Assembly: GCF_035222375.1 (NCBI RefSeq)
Contig: NW_026946363.1
Coordinates: 4,402,001 to 4,466,000 of the forward strand
Reading direction: 5' to 3'
Length of the DNA stretch: 64,000 nucleotides
Source of the DNA: Podospora pseudocomata
Lineage: Eukaryota > Ascomycota > Sordariomycetes > Sordariales > Podosporaceae
Shown here: piece after piece, positions 42,432-55,700 of the stretch
Layout of the letters: each line of letters starts with the position of its first letter
Numbering within the stretch: position 1 is the first letter of the stretch
Position numbers and translations under genes: made by a program
Notes under the pieces: model-generated
What the model was told of the DNA's origin: nothing
The model's database searches: none
What the model saw: the letters and a program-made list of their open reading frames with translations, nothing else

Positions 42432-44166
42432 ATGGCACCCAACGACGATGACGACAGAGCGAGCATCACAACAACAGAGGAAACCCCCCTCCTAGCCGGC
42501 TCACCAAGACCGTCATCACCTCGCCCCAACCAACATGAACATGATAGCCAACACGACCAACCAGCTCTTACTGCTACCATTTCCAAGAACGACCAACTTC
42601 GAAACCGTATCCGGCCCCGCGTTCTGATTCTTGTGTTTGTCACACTCTTTTTGCTTGAGTTGGGTGTTGGCATCACAGTCGCCCCTAATAGCGCCATCAT
42701 GGAATCTATCATTTGCCGGCAGCACTACCCCAGGCTGCCGCTTTCCCCGGACCATCCAATACGGCAGTTTGCAGGGGGGGTGGCGCTGATAGATGACCCT
42801 ATTTGCAAGTCACCGGATGTGCAGTCCGAGCTGGCCATGTTGAGAGGGTGGGCGCAGACGTTTGAGTGTATTCCTGGTCTTATCGGGGCAGTGCCATATG
42901 GGATATTGTCAGACAGATGGGGCCGCAGGCCGGTGCTGGCGTTGAGTTTGCTTGGCTGTTTGCTGTCGGTGGCGTTTATGTATTTGGTTTGTGAGTATAA
43001 CCTCGATACCTGGGAGATGAGGGGGGTTGTGCTGATTAACTGGCTAGTTTACTTCTCGGATGTTGTGCCGCTGTGGTGGTTCTGGTGGTCGTCGGCGTTT
43101 GAGCTGTAAGTTTGGCGACGTCGGACAAAAGGTTGTGCTGAGGTTGAAATAAACATGAGGGCTAACATGAACGGTCAACAGTATTGGCGGTGGCGGCACC
43201 GTTCTGGTGGCTATGCTTTATACTTTTGTGGCAGACGTTGTCCCCGTTGACGGGCGCGCAACAGTTTTCCTGCAGCTAAACGCCCTGTTTTTGGGCTCGC
43301 AGATGCTCGCCGGTCCGCTGGGGGGCGCCATGATGGTGAATGACCCGTGGGTTCCACTATGGGCATCCTTGATCATTATAGGGGGTGCAAACTTGCTCGT
43401 TCTCTTTTTGCCGGAGACGCTACACCTTCACGACAAGAATGTGGCAACCGCTTCAGAAGACGACATGGACGACGAGAGGTCAGGGTTGCAAAAGCTCTTA
43501 TACAAGACAAAGACTGGGTTGGAAGAAGTCTGGGAGTTCATTCTTGGAAACAAGAGCGTAGGTTTGTTGATCTTGTCTATGACTTTTGTTATTCTTGGTC
43601 GGTTCGTGGGCGAGATCTTGCTACAGTACGCCACAGAGAGGTATCACTGGAGTTGGAGCAGAGCGTCATATCAGCTCGTGATACGGAATGCCTTCAGCAT
43701 GTTCACGCTGCTGGTTCTGATGCCTTTTGCCAGCTGGTTTTGCCTTCAGCACCTGGGAATGTCGGCAGTGGAGAAGGACATCTGGTTGGGCCGATGGTCT
43801 GGTGTCACGGCAGTGGCGGGCTGTCTGATCATTGCTGGAGCGACCAACGGGGTGCTTTTCTCTGTGGGACTGATCTGGTTTGCGCTTGGCTCAGGGATCA
43901 CGTCCGTGATTCGGTCTCTCCTCAACAGTTTGGTGGAGGAGCACCATGTTGGTACCGTCAACACTTTGGTAGGCTTCATGGAGAACGTTGGGATGATGGC
44001 AGCTGGCCCTCTTCTGGCTAAGAGCCTCAGCCTTGGACTCGAATTGGAAGGCCTTTGGGTCGGTCTCCCACTCATCACGGCTGGAATGTTCATCGCGACT
44101 TCTACGGCGATTCTGTGGATCTTTCGGTTACCGAGACGGCCATCGTTGGTGGATCTGAGAGCTTAG
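42432..44166 (+). CDS. major facilitator superfamily transporter
   Basis: Two exons, 42432-43105 and 43182-44166, intron 76 bases; 552 residues. After a hydrophilic N-terminus (ETPLLAGSPRPSSP) come MFS spans: VLILVFVTLFLLELGVGITV, an outer loop with CRQHYPRLP, GLIGAVPYGILSDRWGRRPV (the loop 2-3 motif GxLsDRxGRR), then after the junction LIGGGGTVLVAMLYTFVADV, RATVFLQLNALFLGSQMLAG, and six more after a charged central loop (ASEDDMDDERSGLQK). The frame is continuous at the junction (GAG CT|T ATT GGC). Length and twelve-span plan are normal. The substrate cannot be inferred; relatives with the CR.YY-type outer loop occur in fungal secondary-metabolite and drug-efflux settings, but no cluster is present here. 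Confidence 0.9.
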
Positions 44167-45870
44167 ATACGATGCGATGAGATCTCCCCAAAATCCCATC
44201 GCGATTCGCCGGGAGACCAGCTCAGCTGAAGCGGGATTCAAAGCTTCCAGAAGGAGCGCAGATGACGTCGAACCCCAGGTGTCATCAAAATAGCCCCGAT
44301 AGCTAGCTAGGATAGACCCAGGACGCCACGATAGCTGAGAGGACCCGGATTGTCGGGAATTGGCCGTTATGCGAACCCGCGCAGAATCATGGACTAGGGG
44401 TGAAATATGGCCTCATCTGGATCGATAGTTGACAAAGGAGAAATGAGATTTTTTCTCTCACTGAGAAGAGGCTAAAAAACCAATATGCAGTCCGAGTCAG
44501 GATGGAAGCAGCAATGGAGCCGAGGAAGATAGGAGATGCAGCTGCAAGGGGCTCGTGGTGTGTTCAGCAAGCCACAGCTGCCAAACTGCAGGTAGCCGGT
44601 AATACCAAGCACAGACCATATGCCGCCCACAGGCAGCCTCTTGTGCAAACTATCGACTTCCCCTTTCCACGACCATTTTTCTTCAACAAGTTGGCACGTG
44701 TAACGTGCTCGCGAGAAGAGCACAGCAAACGTCCTTTCCGTACGGGTACATACAACCACAAGGTGAAACGCTCCTCCAGGTCGATCATCGATCCGATAAT
44801 TGCGATTGCCAATCCACCCACGGTTTTGTCTTGCACCCCGCTGCTCCCGCCTTGGAAGGACGGCACGGGAGGGGTGATGAACCGCTACCAATACAACCTC
44901 AAAATTGTTGTAAGGTCGCGTCCAGTCCACGTTTTCCTGCATTAATTCTGCATGCAGCCATCACAGCTATCGACGATGTTGCAAGGACGTCATATACGCC
45001 GTAAACCAGCTTCTCGTGGACCAATCTCCTTATCGCTTCCCCTGCATATCCCGTCCGATAGCCGACCACACTACATCTCCTTCCTTTTGGAAACCACACA
45101 AGCCTCACCAGCGGGTGTCTCTTATTACCCAGGTACTTATCGGACCTGTTTCTCACAGCCAGCCAGCCCCCATTGCACCATGGAACAAGCCCAGAAAGTC
45201 GGCTTTCCGCACTGGGCTCCCCAAAGCGGCTGGCTGGGGCCCCTGGTTCGCCAGCATGCCAGGGCCCTCTTGCTAGCGTTGCCATCTCGTGCGAATCATC
45301 TCCACCAGCGCGTAGCCCCAGTCCCTGAATGTGAAAAGATGCGACCATTTCCCCCTCTCCATTCCTCTCTCTTCAGCTTGCTGTTCGGGTGCTTTCTCTC
45401 TGCTTTCCTCTTGTCTTCCTGCTGTCGGCGGTCCTGTCCCTCTCGACAGCACTCGTTTGGTGGCTTTCACCTGCCGTGTCGCTCATTACATGCACACACA
45501 TCTCACCATTCGTCGTTCATTTACTTCTTTTGGACCGTCAAAAGTTTCTGTCACCGCCCAGCCCGACAAACCCCACGCTGCCCCTTTTCCGGGCTTTGAT
45601 CTCGAAAAGCGCTCGGGCTTCCATGCCGGGAGTTTCCCAGACGACTCGCAGTTGAACAAGTTCGATTTTACACAAGCGACGCGTTGTTACGTTTCCAGCC
45701 CCTGCCGTATTCCGACCGAGTAGCACCTCAGACTGACTGAGGTAGCATTGGATTGCTCGGTTTTATATGTGTGGGTTCCGCCAGAAGAACAACCCCCTCC
45801 AAACTTGGTCATCCTGACTCTTCTCTTCTCAGTAATGTATTAGTCTAAACAATAATCACTATCTGCCAAA
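44167..45870. other. intergenic, no gene seen
   Basis: About 1.7 kb. Several short frames overlap on both strands without domains. From about 45000 the given strand is C/T-rich, suggesting a long promoter/leader for the gene at 45871. Confidence 0.5.
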
Positions 45871-48800
45871 ATGGTGTCTTTCTTTGGCCTCAGAGTTGGA
45901 GGCAAGAAAAAGTGAGTGGTTATGACATCTATGCTGGAGAAACACCCGCCAACCGTTGATGCTACAGGAAGGCGGAAACCAACCCGGCGAAGGAGCCTGA
46001 GAGGCCGAAACGGATCGATCAGAATATGCTGGGAGAAGGACAGTTCTTTGGGGTCAACACAGACGCAAAGAGTGTGTTCAATGAGGGCAGCATTCAATCG
46101 GTTTCCCGTGCTGGGGCTGGAACGCCCCAAGCCGGCGTCAGAGGCCCATATACCGAGACACACAACCTTGGCGCGGTGAGCATGTTCGACTTGGGAAGTG
46201 CCTCTCGCAGCGGCAGTCAGGCCAGCTTTCGACCAGACTTGAAGTCTCCTGCCTCCGACATGAACTTGGGTGGACGGTTTGGTGCGCAGGGCGGGTCCTC
46301 GACAAGTCTGGCCCTCCCACCCGGACCTCCTTCTAGGATGGGCTCGAGACCAGGAACACCGAGCGGAAGAAGCAAGGCCTGGGTCAATCCGCTGGATGTC
46401 CACTGGGCTAGAGCTACATCGACAGCACCGACACCGTTGAAGATTCACCCTCTGGCGCAGTCCAGCATCGAACTTCCTCCCCCAACGCCAACCAAGTCCG
46501 ACGCGGGCTCTGTCTTCGGTGAAGAGGCAGATGATATGGTGGATGCTGTCATGGCCTCGGTGAAGAAGCAAGAGGAAGAAAACAAGGAAAAGGCGCGAGA
46601 GATGGAGAAGAAAAAGGAGACGGCACGTTTGGAATTGGAGAGACTGGAGAGGCAAAAGTCAAACGAGTCCATGCTGCCTAAATCGCCGGTTGAACGACAA
46701 CATCAGCTGTCTTTTTTTGACAGACCACAAAACAGTCCGACATTGCCTGGGCCAATGTTCCGGGGCAATGTTGACCAGAGACCCAGCAGCCGAGGTGGTC
46801 CACGTCAGGATAGCCCTATCAGTCCAACCGGAGGTCAGTCACCTACTATTCATCAAGGTCCCCCTCCTACCGGGCCGCCTACCCAGTCTCTTCCCCAGCC
46901 CCCCGGTCAGGGACCGCGTCAAGGACCACGAGGACCTAATGAAGCTAGAGGGCCACAGCAGACCAACACTCCCCCGTACAGTCCAACTCACAGTCCAACT
47001 GAGGCATCTCGGGGCGGCTTACCCCCGAAGGCTACTCAGGGTCCCAATCCGAACGAGCCCCCCCGGGACCCTCCTCGCAGCTCGCCTCCTGGTCTTCGAA
47101 ACGGACCGCAAAGCTTTCATCTTCATGGTCCACAACAGCGCAGTTCTCCCCCGCAAAGTGCCGGTCCGTATCGTCCGCCTGGACCGCACAACAATGGACC
47201 AAGGAACGGTCCTCCTGGCCCTGGCCCACGAGGTCCCGGCTTCAATGGACCACGATCTGAGAGTCCCATGCGCAGGCCGATGGCACCGGGGCAGTTCCGA
47301 TCCGAAAGCCCTGCGCGCAGGCCAATGGGCAGCGGAGGGCGTTCAGAGTCTCCCGGACCACGGTTTATGGGAAATCATCAACGTCGCCCTGAAAGCCCTG
47401 GCCCAAGGTTTAGGGGAAATAACGAGTTCCGATCAGAAAGCCCCAGACGTGTGCCTGGGAGCAATGGTCCTGGCCCTCAACAGTTTCCTCCTGGAATGGG
47501 TCCCCGACCCGGACCGGGCCCGGTTCCTCGCCCACAGGTTAATACCACCTTCGCCCCTCGTCCACAACCCGATGCAGCGGCCGTCTCTAGCCCCCAGGTC
47601 GATGCTGCCCCTGAGCTCCCAACGCCGGTGAGCGAGGCCAGAAAGTCACCGCCCCTTATTTCTACACTGACATCCCCTACGCCGTCAACTGCGAGATCAT
47701 CTGTTGATGATGAATTTCTGGACCAGCTTACCACTCCGCCTGTTATCCGGGATGTCAGTGCGAAGCGGGACACTCTCCATGCGACTCACCGTGCCGAACA
47801 GAGCTTGTCTATGAAGATCGAAGAGCTGGAAAAGACAATCCTCTCTCAACATGTCTTGAAGCCAAGACCGACAAATCTGGCTCCTGCGCCTGTCAACCAT
47901 AGAATGAGCACCGCGAGCAGCTGCTATAGCAACGACATGCCCGATGCGAAGGACGATGAGCATGATGAGGACGACAACGATGAGCCAATCTTGTCTATTC
48001 AACCTGCTCCATTGCGGATCCCCTCTCCTCTGCCTCCTTCCGTGGCGGCTGCTGTCACAAGCCCAGTCCAGTCCCCTGGAAGTCCCATCCGAGCACCCAA
48101 GGCCGGTCAAAGGCCCAGACGCCCCGGTCTTGAGGAATATGGTGTTGCCAGCAGCCAGCTGAGCTCTCCCCGCGCCCACGTCCCAACCCCAGCACCCGCC
48201 ACCCTGACCAGCCCAACAGACAACAACAGCATCCGTAGCTTCCACACAGCCAACAACTCTCCTCCCTCTCGCTCCACCACACCCCTCAAATCCAAGCCCA
48301 GTCTCCCTATCCTCGTCCCTCCTACAACCGCATCCACCACCGCCATCTCCCCAGCCGAACCACCCAAACCAATCCCCTTCATCGACACCGGCTTCCAGTT
48401 CGACTTTGGCACTACCACCACCACCACCGGCCCCTTAACCCCCGACTCCTCCCACTGGCACATCAGCTCCCCCGTCACCGAATCCGCCGCTGCGCCAGGC
48501 GTAGCTATCGCCTCCGCCCCCGCTCACACCACCACCTCACCATCATCACCAGAGGATACCGACCTTCCCAAATTCACCCGCCCCAACGTCCCCCCCCCCC
48601 TCAAGCTCAAGTTCAATTTCTCCCCCGAGGCCTCCTCCCGCGATCCCACCTTTGGCACCCTCACCCCACCGTTATACTCGGCACCCCCCATGATCGCCGT
48701 CAACGACGGCCGTCCGTCCACCTCGGCGGGGTACAACCCTTTCCCCCACGGCGGGCTGCAAGCCTCCCCGCAGTTGATCTCTCAGTTTCCAGAAAGCATG

Positions 48801-48941
48801 AAGGACGAGAACAGGTTGAGTTTCATGGGGATTGGCGTGGCGAGGGGGCCGAGCATCAGGGAGGTGAGGAGGCCGGGGACGAGCCACGGCACCGGGCAGG
48901 GGCATAGAATGGTGGATAGTTTTGGGACGGGGTTCATCTGA
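45871..48941 (+). CDS. large disordered Pro/Ser-rich protein
   Basis: A short first exon 45871-45911 (MVSFFGLRVGGKKK) and a long second exon 45968-48941, intron 56 bases; 1004 residues. The first exon is supported by a GTGAGT donor, a TACAG acceptor and a continuous Lys/Glu-rich junction (KKKAETNPAKEPERPKR). A coiled segment (about residues 210-245, KKQEEENKEKAREMEKKK) is the only ordered-looking part, apart from one helix further on (LSMKIEELEKTILSQH). The rest is Pro, Ser, Gly and Arg. Around 47245-47460 five copies of R(S/P)ESP recur at about 13-17 residue spacing, mixed with RRPM and GPRF. The N-terminal and C-terminal (SFMGIGVARGPSIREVRRPG) blocks look conserved. No enzyme domain; possibly a cortical or scaffold protein, not recognised. 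Confidence 0.85.
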
Positions 48942-49135
48942 CACACACACACACACACACTCGTTCGTTTTTCTTTATTAGCTGTGGTTATATTTCGTGT
49001 AAATATTTTTTGTGTATCAACCAACCCCTTTTTGTGATGAATATCTGGAAAAGAGAACAGACATTGGATACCAGGAAAGAGGAGAAAATCATCATTATCA
49101 TCATCATCATCATCATCATCATTATCATCATATCA
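48936..49135. repeat. (CA)n and (ATC)n microsatellites
   Basis: A CA repeat of about ten units overlaps the stop region of the disordered-protein gene (about 48940-48960), and an ATC/ATT repeat covers about 49088-49135. Both lie in the 290-base spacer between two convergent genes. Confidence 0.9.
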
Positions 49136-49228
49136 TGGGCTCTGTTTCCACAGGGCCGAAAGAGAATAAAATCCTGAACTTTGTCACACCACTTCATTGT
49201 GTCCGCTTTGTATATATCCGTCCATCCA

Positions 49229-50920
49229 TCACCCCAAGAAATTCCTCACCATCCCCCCCACATTCTTCACATCCAGCAGAAACGTATCATGTCCAAACAG
49301 ACTCTGCTCCTCGCTCAGCTCATAATGCGCCACGTTCCTGTTCCCCGTCATCCTCAACGCCTCCGCAATCTCCCTCTGCTGCCACGCCGGGAACAAAATA
49401 TCGCTCGCCACCCCCATCACCAGCACCGGGTGATCCCACAGCACCGACAACCCAGCCACCAAATCCGCCGGCGGCTTCTGCCCCGGCCCCGAGTAATTGC
49501 TTCCCCCACTACCGACCAAGCTCCCCCCAAACCCAAGCCCATCCCTCTCAAACTCCTCGTGGTGCTCCGGCTGCTCCTCATAAGGCGTATCCGGCAACGT
49601 CAAACTGCACGCGTCTTGCTGATAACCCCCCTGCCCACCCCCTTCCCTCAACGCCTTCTCCCTCTCTGCCCTCTTGGCCCGAATCGCAACCTGGTTCTCC
49701 CTCCCCAAATCAAACAAATCCATCGCCTTGCTCACATAAATCAGACTGTTCGGATCATACGTCAGGCAAAACTTCTCCCCCGCATGATCCAGATACGTCT
49801 CCACCAAAAAGTCCGGGCACAGCGCAGGCGGTTTGTCCTTGTCCGCCCTCCTCCTCCCAAACCTCTGCTCCCATTCCGGGCCGGACCGGTACGTGATGGT
49901 GGCGATCTCCCTCGCGAGCTTCATCCCGACGTGGGGGGGGATTTGGCCGTAGTAGTACCCCCTGTTCCAGTTGGGGTCGTTGAGGATCGCCTTGCGCTGG
50001 ACGTACCGCATCGCGATGCTATACGGGTGCGACCTCGCGCAGGCAGAGATGCTCACTATCCTGCCGACTCTCTCCGGGAACGCGACAGCGGCGGCGAGGG
50101 ATTGCATACCCCCCATGCTGGATCCGACACTGGCATGGAGCTTTTCCACCCCTAGGTGATCCAGCAGACGGAACTGCGCGCGCACCATATCCGTTATCGT
50201 CAGCAGCGGGAAGCGGGTCGCGTAGCGTTTGCCGTCTGAGGGGTCGATGCTGCTTGGTCCGGTAGAGCCATAACACCCCCCTATGACGTTCGTGCAGATG
50301 ACAAAGTATTTGTTGGTGTCCAGGGCCAGTCCGGGACCGATAAACTTCTCCCACCACCCGGGCTGGGGGTTGGCGGCGGTGGAATGGGCGTGGGAGGAGG
50401 CGGATAGGCCAGTGTGGAGGAGGATGACGTTTGTTCGGTCGGCGTTCATCTCCCCCCAGGTCTCATAGGCAATGTCGAATTCGACGAGCCGGCCGCCGTG
50501 GTCGAGGAGTAAGGGGTTGTTGGAGTGGAATATTTGGGTTGCGCCGACGGTGTAGGAGGGCTCGGGACCGGAGGAGGTAGAGTCGGTACGGGTTTGGGAG
50601 GCGGAGGCAGCGGCGGCCTGTTGCCGGAGGGTTGCGGAGCGGGACTCGAGGGCGTCGACGCAGGGGAAGGACATGGCGGGGTTGGAGGGGGCGCCGCTGC
50701 GGCGGGGGCGTTGGTCGTGAAGGTGACGCCGGTGAGGTTGCGCCGCCGCCGTCAAGGGTCGCATACCCGGTGCCGCCGCATTGTGGCAGAGGGGTGTCGC
50801 GGGGTTGCTGCCAGTGGCACGGGTGAGGGCGGCCGAAGCTTGTCGGAGACTGGATGTGACTTTGGTTCGTGACTTCATGACGTTGTGGTATAGATTTGAA
50901 CTTGAGTGATCTGGGCACAC
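49229..50920 (-). CDS. cysA: MetX-family O-acetyltransferase, serine O-acetyltransferase (CysA) type
   Basis: Single exon, 563 residues from the Met at 50920; [21 protein letters not shown] at 50878 is an equally good start. The Arg/Ala/Ser-rich, acid-free N-terminus looks like a mitochondrial presequence. The alpha/beta-hydrolase core runs from ESRSATLRQ through [28 protein letters not shown] and [12 protein letters not shown] to the nucleophile Ser268 in GSSMGGMQS, with Asp in GVASDILFP and His in LFGHDTF. The stretch [13 protein letters not shown] distinguishes, to my knowledge, the fungal CysA/Cys2 serine acetyltransferases from Met2 homoserine acetyltransferases (TYRSRDSFESRFG). The product, O-acetylserine, feeds cysteine synthesis. 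A Gly/Glu/Pro-rich insertion (about residues 445-495) is longer than in bacterial MetX. Alternative: homoserine acetyltransferase. Confidence 0.87.
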   Translation of the reverse strand: MCPDHSSSNLYHNVMKSRTKVTSSLRQASAALTRATGSNPATPLCHNAAAPGMRPLTAAAQPHRRHLHDQRPRRSGAPSNPAMSFPCVDALESRSATLRQQAAAASASQTRTDSTSSGPEPSYTVGATQIFHSNNPLLLDHGGRLVEFDIAYETWGEMNADRTNVILLHTGLSASSHAHSTAANPQPGWWEKFIGPGLALDTNKYFVICTNVIGGCYGSTGPSSIDPSDGKRYATRFPLLTITDMVRAQFRLLDHLGVEKLHASVGSSMGGMQSLAAAVAFPERVGRIVSISACARSHPYSIAMRYVQRKAILNDPNWNRGYYYGQIPPHVGMKLAREIATITYRSGPEWEQRFGRRRADKDKPPALCPDFLVETYLDHAGEKFCLTYDPNSLIYVSKAMDLFDLGRENQVAIRAKRAEREKALREGGGQGGYQQDACSLTLPDTPYEEQPEHHEEFERDGLGFGGSLVGSGGSNYSGPGQKPPADLVAGLSVLWDHPVLVMGVASDILFPAWQQREIAEALRMTGNRNVAHYELSEEQSLFGHDTFLLDVKNVGGMVRNFLG

Positions 50921-51593
50921 AGCAAAGCAGCTCAGTCGATGGCGGGTGAGGAGTGGTATAATTCGACTTCGAGATCGGACGGCGACTTTGAAATCATGGT
51001 GGAGATCTTGATTATCAATGCCGTGGGCTGCCGTTGCCGGCGCCCTTGATGGCCATTTTGTTCGAGCTTGACATCGAATCCAGCAAATTATTGCATGGGG
51101 GTAGCATTACGTGCTTTCACGTGCATCCAGGGGTTCTCGTGGTGCAATCCATGGCACACACCCCTGGGGTTAACTTATAGCTCCCCAGATCACCGTTCTT
51201 ATCTTATCGGCGGTGGAGTGATGTCACAGGTGCTGTCCCGCCAATGACGTTGCCCAACGCTCAGAGGGTCTAGATGCCTCCTACTTTGAGCCCCCTTCCA
51301 ACACCTACGCACACCTGAGCAACAGCCCTGTCTTACACCTAGGTTGCACTGCCCATCAGGCTGCGGGTTAGGTCTCAAAAACAGCTGAAGAAATACTACT
51401 ATAACACGCGTCGCATCCCGTCTTTACGTTCCCCGGGAACCTAGCCCCTCCCTTCCTGCCATCTAGGAACAGTTCTTGCCCAAGTCAAGCACACATCACT
51501 CCACTTGAGCACGTACCGTAAACATCACCAACCAGGCAACAACCCTGCTACTGCCTACTGCTGCCGCCATCAGAACTGAAGCTTGTGTTCAGC
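50921..51593. other. divergent intergenic region with an E-box
   Basis: 673 bases shared by the cysA-type gene (minus) and the next gene (plus). CACGTG occurs at 51118-51123, an E-box of the Cbf1 type, which in yeast helps drive sulphur-assimilation genes; whether it matters here is unknown. Confidence 0.5.
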
Positions 51594-52729
51594 ATGTGGA
51601 ACACGGTCAGTCATATATTGACCAGCATACTTCCTCCCGTATTGCCCATCCGGCCTCGTCCAGACTCTGCACCCACTCCAGCCGACGGGACGACTGCACA
51701 GGATCCTACCACAGGCAAGATGGACGCCGAAGGGGTGTACAAACCCAGCATCACCGACGTTATTGTCGTCAAGGCCATGCTGGTCAAAGGCCTCCAGATC
51801 CCTGTAGAGATCGCCGACAACATTATTGAGCTCGCCGAGTACTGGCCGCACGTCACCGCCGAGGTCACATGGGGAGACGAGCGCCCAAATCAAGTATGGA
51901 GCGGCGAGAGCAGAGAGAACCAGTTCTTGGTAAGCTCTCAAGCATACATAAATCGATATACCGTGGCTTACACCAACATAACATGTTACAGCTCCGCACA
52001 CCACCCCTAGGCTTCCCAGGCTGGGGAACCGACACAACAAGCTACACCAAAACGATCCATCCCAAGCCCCCTGGTGAAGGATATCCCGCCTCGAGCTTCC
52101 AAAAACTAGCCAAATCCCCAGTCACTCTCCTCGCCCAGCCATGCCGCCGCATCGTCTTCACCATACGATCCAAAGATCAGGGCTGGGGCGGCGAGTACCA
52201 CAATCAGAACACCTACAACGGCTCCTGGACATGGTTTGAAGCCGGGCTGGAAAGGTGGTGTAAAAGCCAGATACCTGATCCCCCACAGCCATGTGAATCC
52301 CATGAAGACCCAGTTCAGAAACCGGTGAGAGATGATGACGACAACGACGATGATAAGCAACCGTCAATGAACCTCGAGGATCTGGCCACCGTGATTCCCG
52401 AGGTGGTGGCTGACCCGCAAAGTAATGAGTTCAAGTTCAACCATCCGCTGCTTCCACGGGAGAACGTCAAGATTCAGTGCAACAAGTTGACGGAGAGGGA
52501 ATACATCACGCATGTGGTGGAGTGGAATCACGATGATGACGTGGATCCTGAGGACGAGGTGGCGGCGAAGAAGCTACATGATGTTGGGAGGGGAGAGCAG
52601 ACGGGGAATGGGGAGTTTGTGAGGAACATGAGGATTGGGGATGTGGTGACTGTCTGGGGGAAGACGAGGTTCGGGGGCTGGATTAATAACATCTCGTCGG
52701 TGAAGGTGGAGGTTTATTGGTCGGTGTAG
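51594..52729 (+). CDS. uncharacterised fungal protein with acidic linker
   Basis: Two exons, 51594-51929 and 51992-52729, intron 62 bases (GTAAGC...TTACAG); 357 residues. The first exon contains an F-box-like or ankyrin-associated helical stretch (ITDVIVVKAMLVKGLQIPVEIADNIIELAEYWPH). The second begins LRTPPLGFPGWGTDTTSYT and encodes a beta-rich segment (RRIVFTIRSKDQGWGG, GSWTWFEAGLERW), an Asp-run linker (RDDDDNDDDKQ) and a conserved-looking end (VRNMRIGDVVTVWGKTRFGG, ending VEVYWSV). Together these parts resemble a fungal hypothetical-protein family whose C-terminal module ends with the RIGD...W..WxN motif. No enzyme signature, signal peptide or membrane span. Function unknown. Confidence 0.8.
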
Positions 52730-55700
52730 AGTCGAAGCTGGAAGAGATGGACTTGGGAGGCTGGAGTGGTTGAGTATTGATGCCTATTTTAGCAACAGTT
52801 GATGTTACTGTTTTTCGCTTTGTACCGTCGGCCTGTGTTCTGACTGAAACGTGTCTACCTAATGTCTACCTAGAGTCCAATCAGCCAGATGAAAGTGCTT
52901 TCAAGTCAGCCGAGACTCGGGCCTACCGGCTGTCTATTGGGGCGAATTGCTGGGACAATGACAGGAATTGACGTTGGACTTTGGCCAGTTTCGCTACGGT
53001 ACGGTCCACGAAGAAGGGGCCGAGTGGCTTGGTAAAGCGACTGATATGTGTAGGATAGCTGCCAATCGTTCGTTTTATTTATTGTTCATGAGGCAAGATA
53101 GATCTCGTTCACCAATCTCGTGGGAAGGAATGTACGTGATACGAACAAAGAGCTGGCCGCGAAACGACTTCTCCAAAGTGCCCCGGCAGGAATGGTGGAA
53201 GCCATCACGAGGTCAAGCGGCATCTCCCGTCCCAACTGGCTGATTCGGGCTGAGTTCTAGACCTGATAGCCATTACCACACTTTTCATTGAAGATATATT
53301 TTTGTCATTGTCTTCCAATCAGCATAAACATCAGTAATCGACCGGTACTCCAATCACTTTCAAAGGCCAGACTACGGGAGACCAACCTTTGTTCCCCTAC
53401 CTATTCGGCTTCAGCAATCCCGCCAAGAACCACCCAACCACCACCTCGAAACGCATGAATGGATCACCGTAGGTAACCAAACCGGCAGTTCAGTTTGAAA
53501 CGCTCAATAATTACTCCTTGGCTACCGCTCTTCCCGCGAAGATCATCCAAAAATACATCTTCAATGCCGTTGATTTCCTTTAGAAACCGCAAAAGACGGG
53601 TGGGGGGTTATCCCACCACACTTCTTCCTTCCCAATTGCATCCCTATCCATCCACCTTCCCCGCATCCATCCCGCGCGGCATTGCATTCGGACATCATCA
53701 TCAGCATCGGGCTCCTGCTTTTGGCTGGGGGGGATGTTGTCATGCAAGATAGCAACTGACAAGGCAATACCAAGCGGTGTTCAACGACTGAACACGGCAG
53801 GTCCAAGTGTTTTAGCTGCATAACCTCCTCGCGGTATGCACTCAAGCATCCTTCCATGCATATTCCATAACCCCTCGATAGAACGTTGACAGCTTGGCTC
53901 CCTCACCAAAATTGGAAGTTCACCGGCAATGGCATCCCCAAAAAGGCAAGTAGACTCCTCTCGCAAATACTTCAGACGCTTCAGCGCCGCCGTGACGAGA
54001 CGTGGAACGTGGGGGAAGGGGAAGACGAAAAACCATCAAGGTGTCTATCTGTCCCTGATGACGACATATCAACCTTTCCCAAAAGGTACAGCCACAAACA
54101 CCCAAAGCCAAACAAATTCGAAATCTGTTTTTGCTTTTCTTTTTTCTCTATTTTTTTTGGGGTTTTTTTGGAATAGTATTTAGTACATTTTTATACATTT
54201 GTGGCTTCCCCTCCTTCCCCCTTTTCCCCTATCTCATTCATCATCTCCAACAAAAAGCCCCTTGAGCTCTCCCACCTCCCACTTGGTATCTCATATATAA
54301 AAAACAGAAACCCACCACCTCCCTGCCAATAAACAACCCCCCACACACAAAAGATGTAAACCAAATTCCCTTAGAAGTCCAATGTGCCCCCAATGTGATG
54401 ATGATGCCATGTCTGTGTTATGAAGGGCCCATGTATCTCGTGTTTTAACGTTGAATGCCCCCTCTCCGTCGTGTCGTTCTCTTCATTGTAATACTCCAAG
54501 ATATATAATCACCACAAAAACCCCCCAACTCACACCCCGATCAGCCAGGCCCATTACCCCCTAACTCGTCACCAATTCATCCATCCACAACAACAGGCCA
54601 AACAAACATAATCACGTAAGACCCCACAGCCATGAAACCGCTAAAAAGCCATACAAAAAGAAAGAGAAAAAACCATTTTGCTCGCTACATTCCATTGATT
54701 CCTTTGTGGTGGTATACTATAAGCTTCATGAGACAGACAATAACAACACGCAAACAGACAGAAAAAGAAAAACAACGCCCCGTATGTATGTAAATGCCCA
54801 CTTTGTCCTCTTGTGTGAATGAAAAGCAAAAACAGGAAAATGCAAGCCTTCATCTTCTTCTTGACAACATCCATTCAAGACAGCACAGGGTGGGGAGGGG
54901 GGGAAGAGAATAAAATGAAATAGGGCGGGAGAAAAAATCACACCTATTTCGCCCCGTGATGAGCGAGTCTGCAACCACAACCACAGCCAAACTGCCATTC
55001 ATCCATCAATACAAAAGACACATTTGCCCATGCCACAAAAAAACCCCAAATGACCTTCTTTCCTCGTTCCTTTCTTTTCCTAACTTCTCCAATGAGTCCC
55101 ACCCCTCCCCCCCTGTCCATCCTCATCATGTCGGGCCCTTGTATAAATTTCGTTTCCTTTTTCGTGTTCAGATACCCGCCACCCTATGCCAGCAGGCCTT
55201 GAAGAGTCCCATGCCTGTCCCTCGTGAATGCTGCGCTTGTTCCCCCAATCCGCTTCCAGACTGCGAAACAAGACTGCTGTAATCAAGTCGAGGCGAAAAT
55301 TCAACACCCTCAGGGGCCCAGATCGCAAAACCCAACCGCTAGGCCCTTGCCATGCTATTCGCTTTTGTTTTGCTGCCTGACTGGGCATGAACACGCTTTG
55401 TTTTCCCAATGGGGCCCCTTGAAGAACCCGATATCCCCGTCTATAGCCCATGATGCGCAAAACATGTGCGAGGAATATGCATAAAGAAAGCGCTGCTAGG
55501 TAGCAAAAGAGACGGCAACCGACGGTGGTCTGCTGACAGCATCCATATCTTGCTTCGGCGATATCGGCGACGTACGTTTCAGGTCGAGGTCTCCGAACGA
55601 CCGTCTCGCTCTCGCCCGAAGTCGTGAAATCAAATGCCCGCTCGCTTCCAGGCTCTGCTCGCCCCATCTCTCTCACATAGGTGGTCTAATCATATGATAC

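Noticed and set aside
46690-47631. 313-codon frame overlapping the large disordered protein
   Set aside because: Alternative frame of repetitive Pro/Gly/Arg codons; the other frame continues for over 990 codons and has a supported first exon.
55080-55676. 198-codon minus-strand frame with one hydrophobic stretch
   Set aside because: It lies just downstream of the Cid1-type gene on the same strand, where its 3' untranslated region is expected; no family features.
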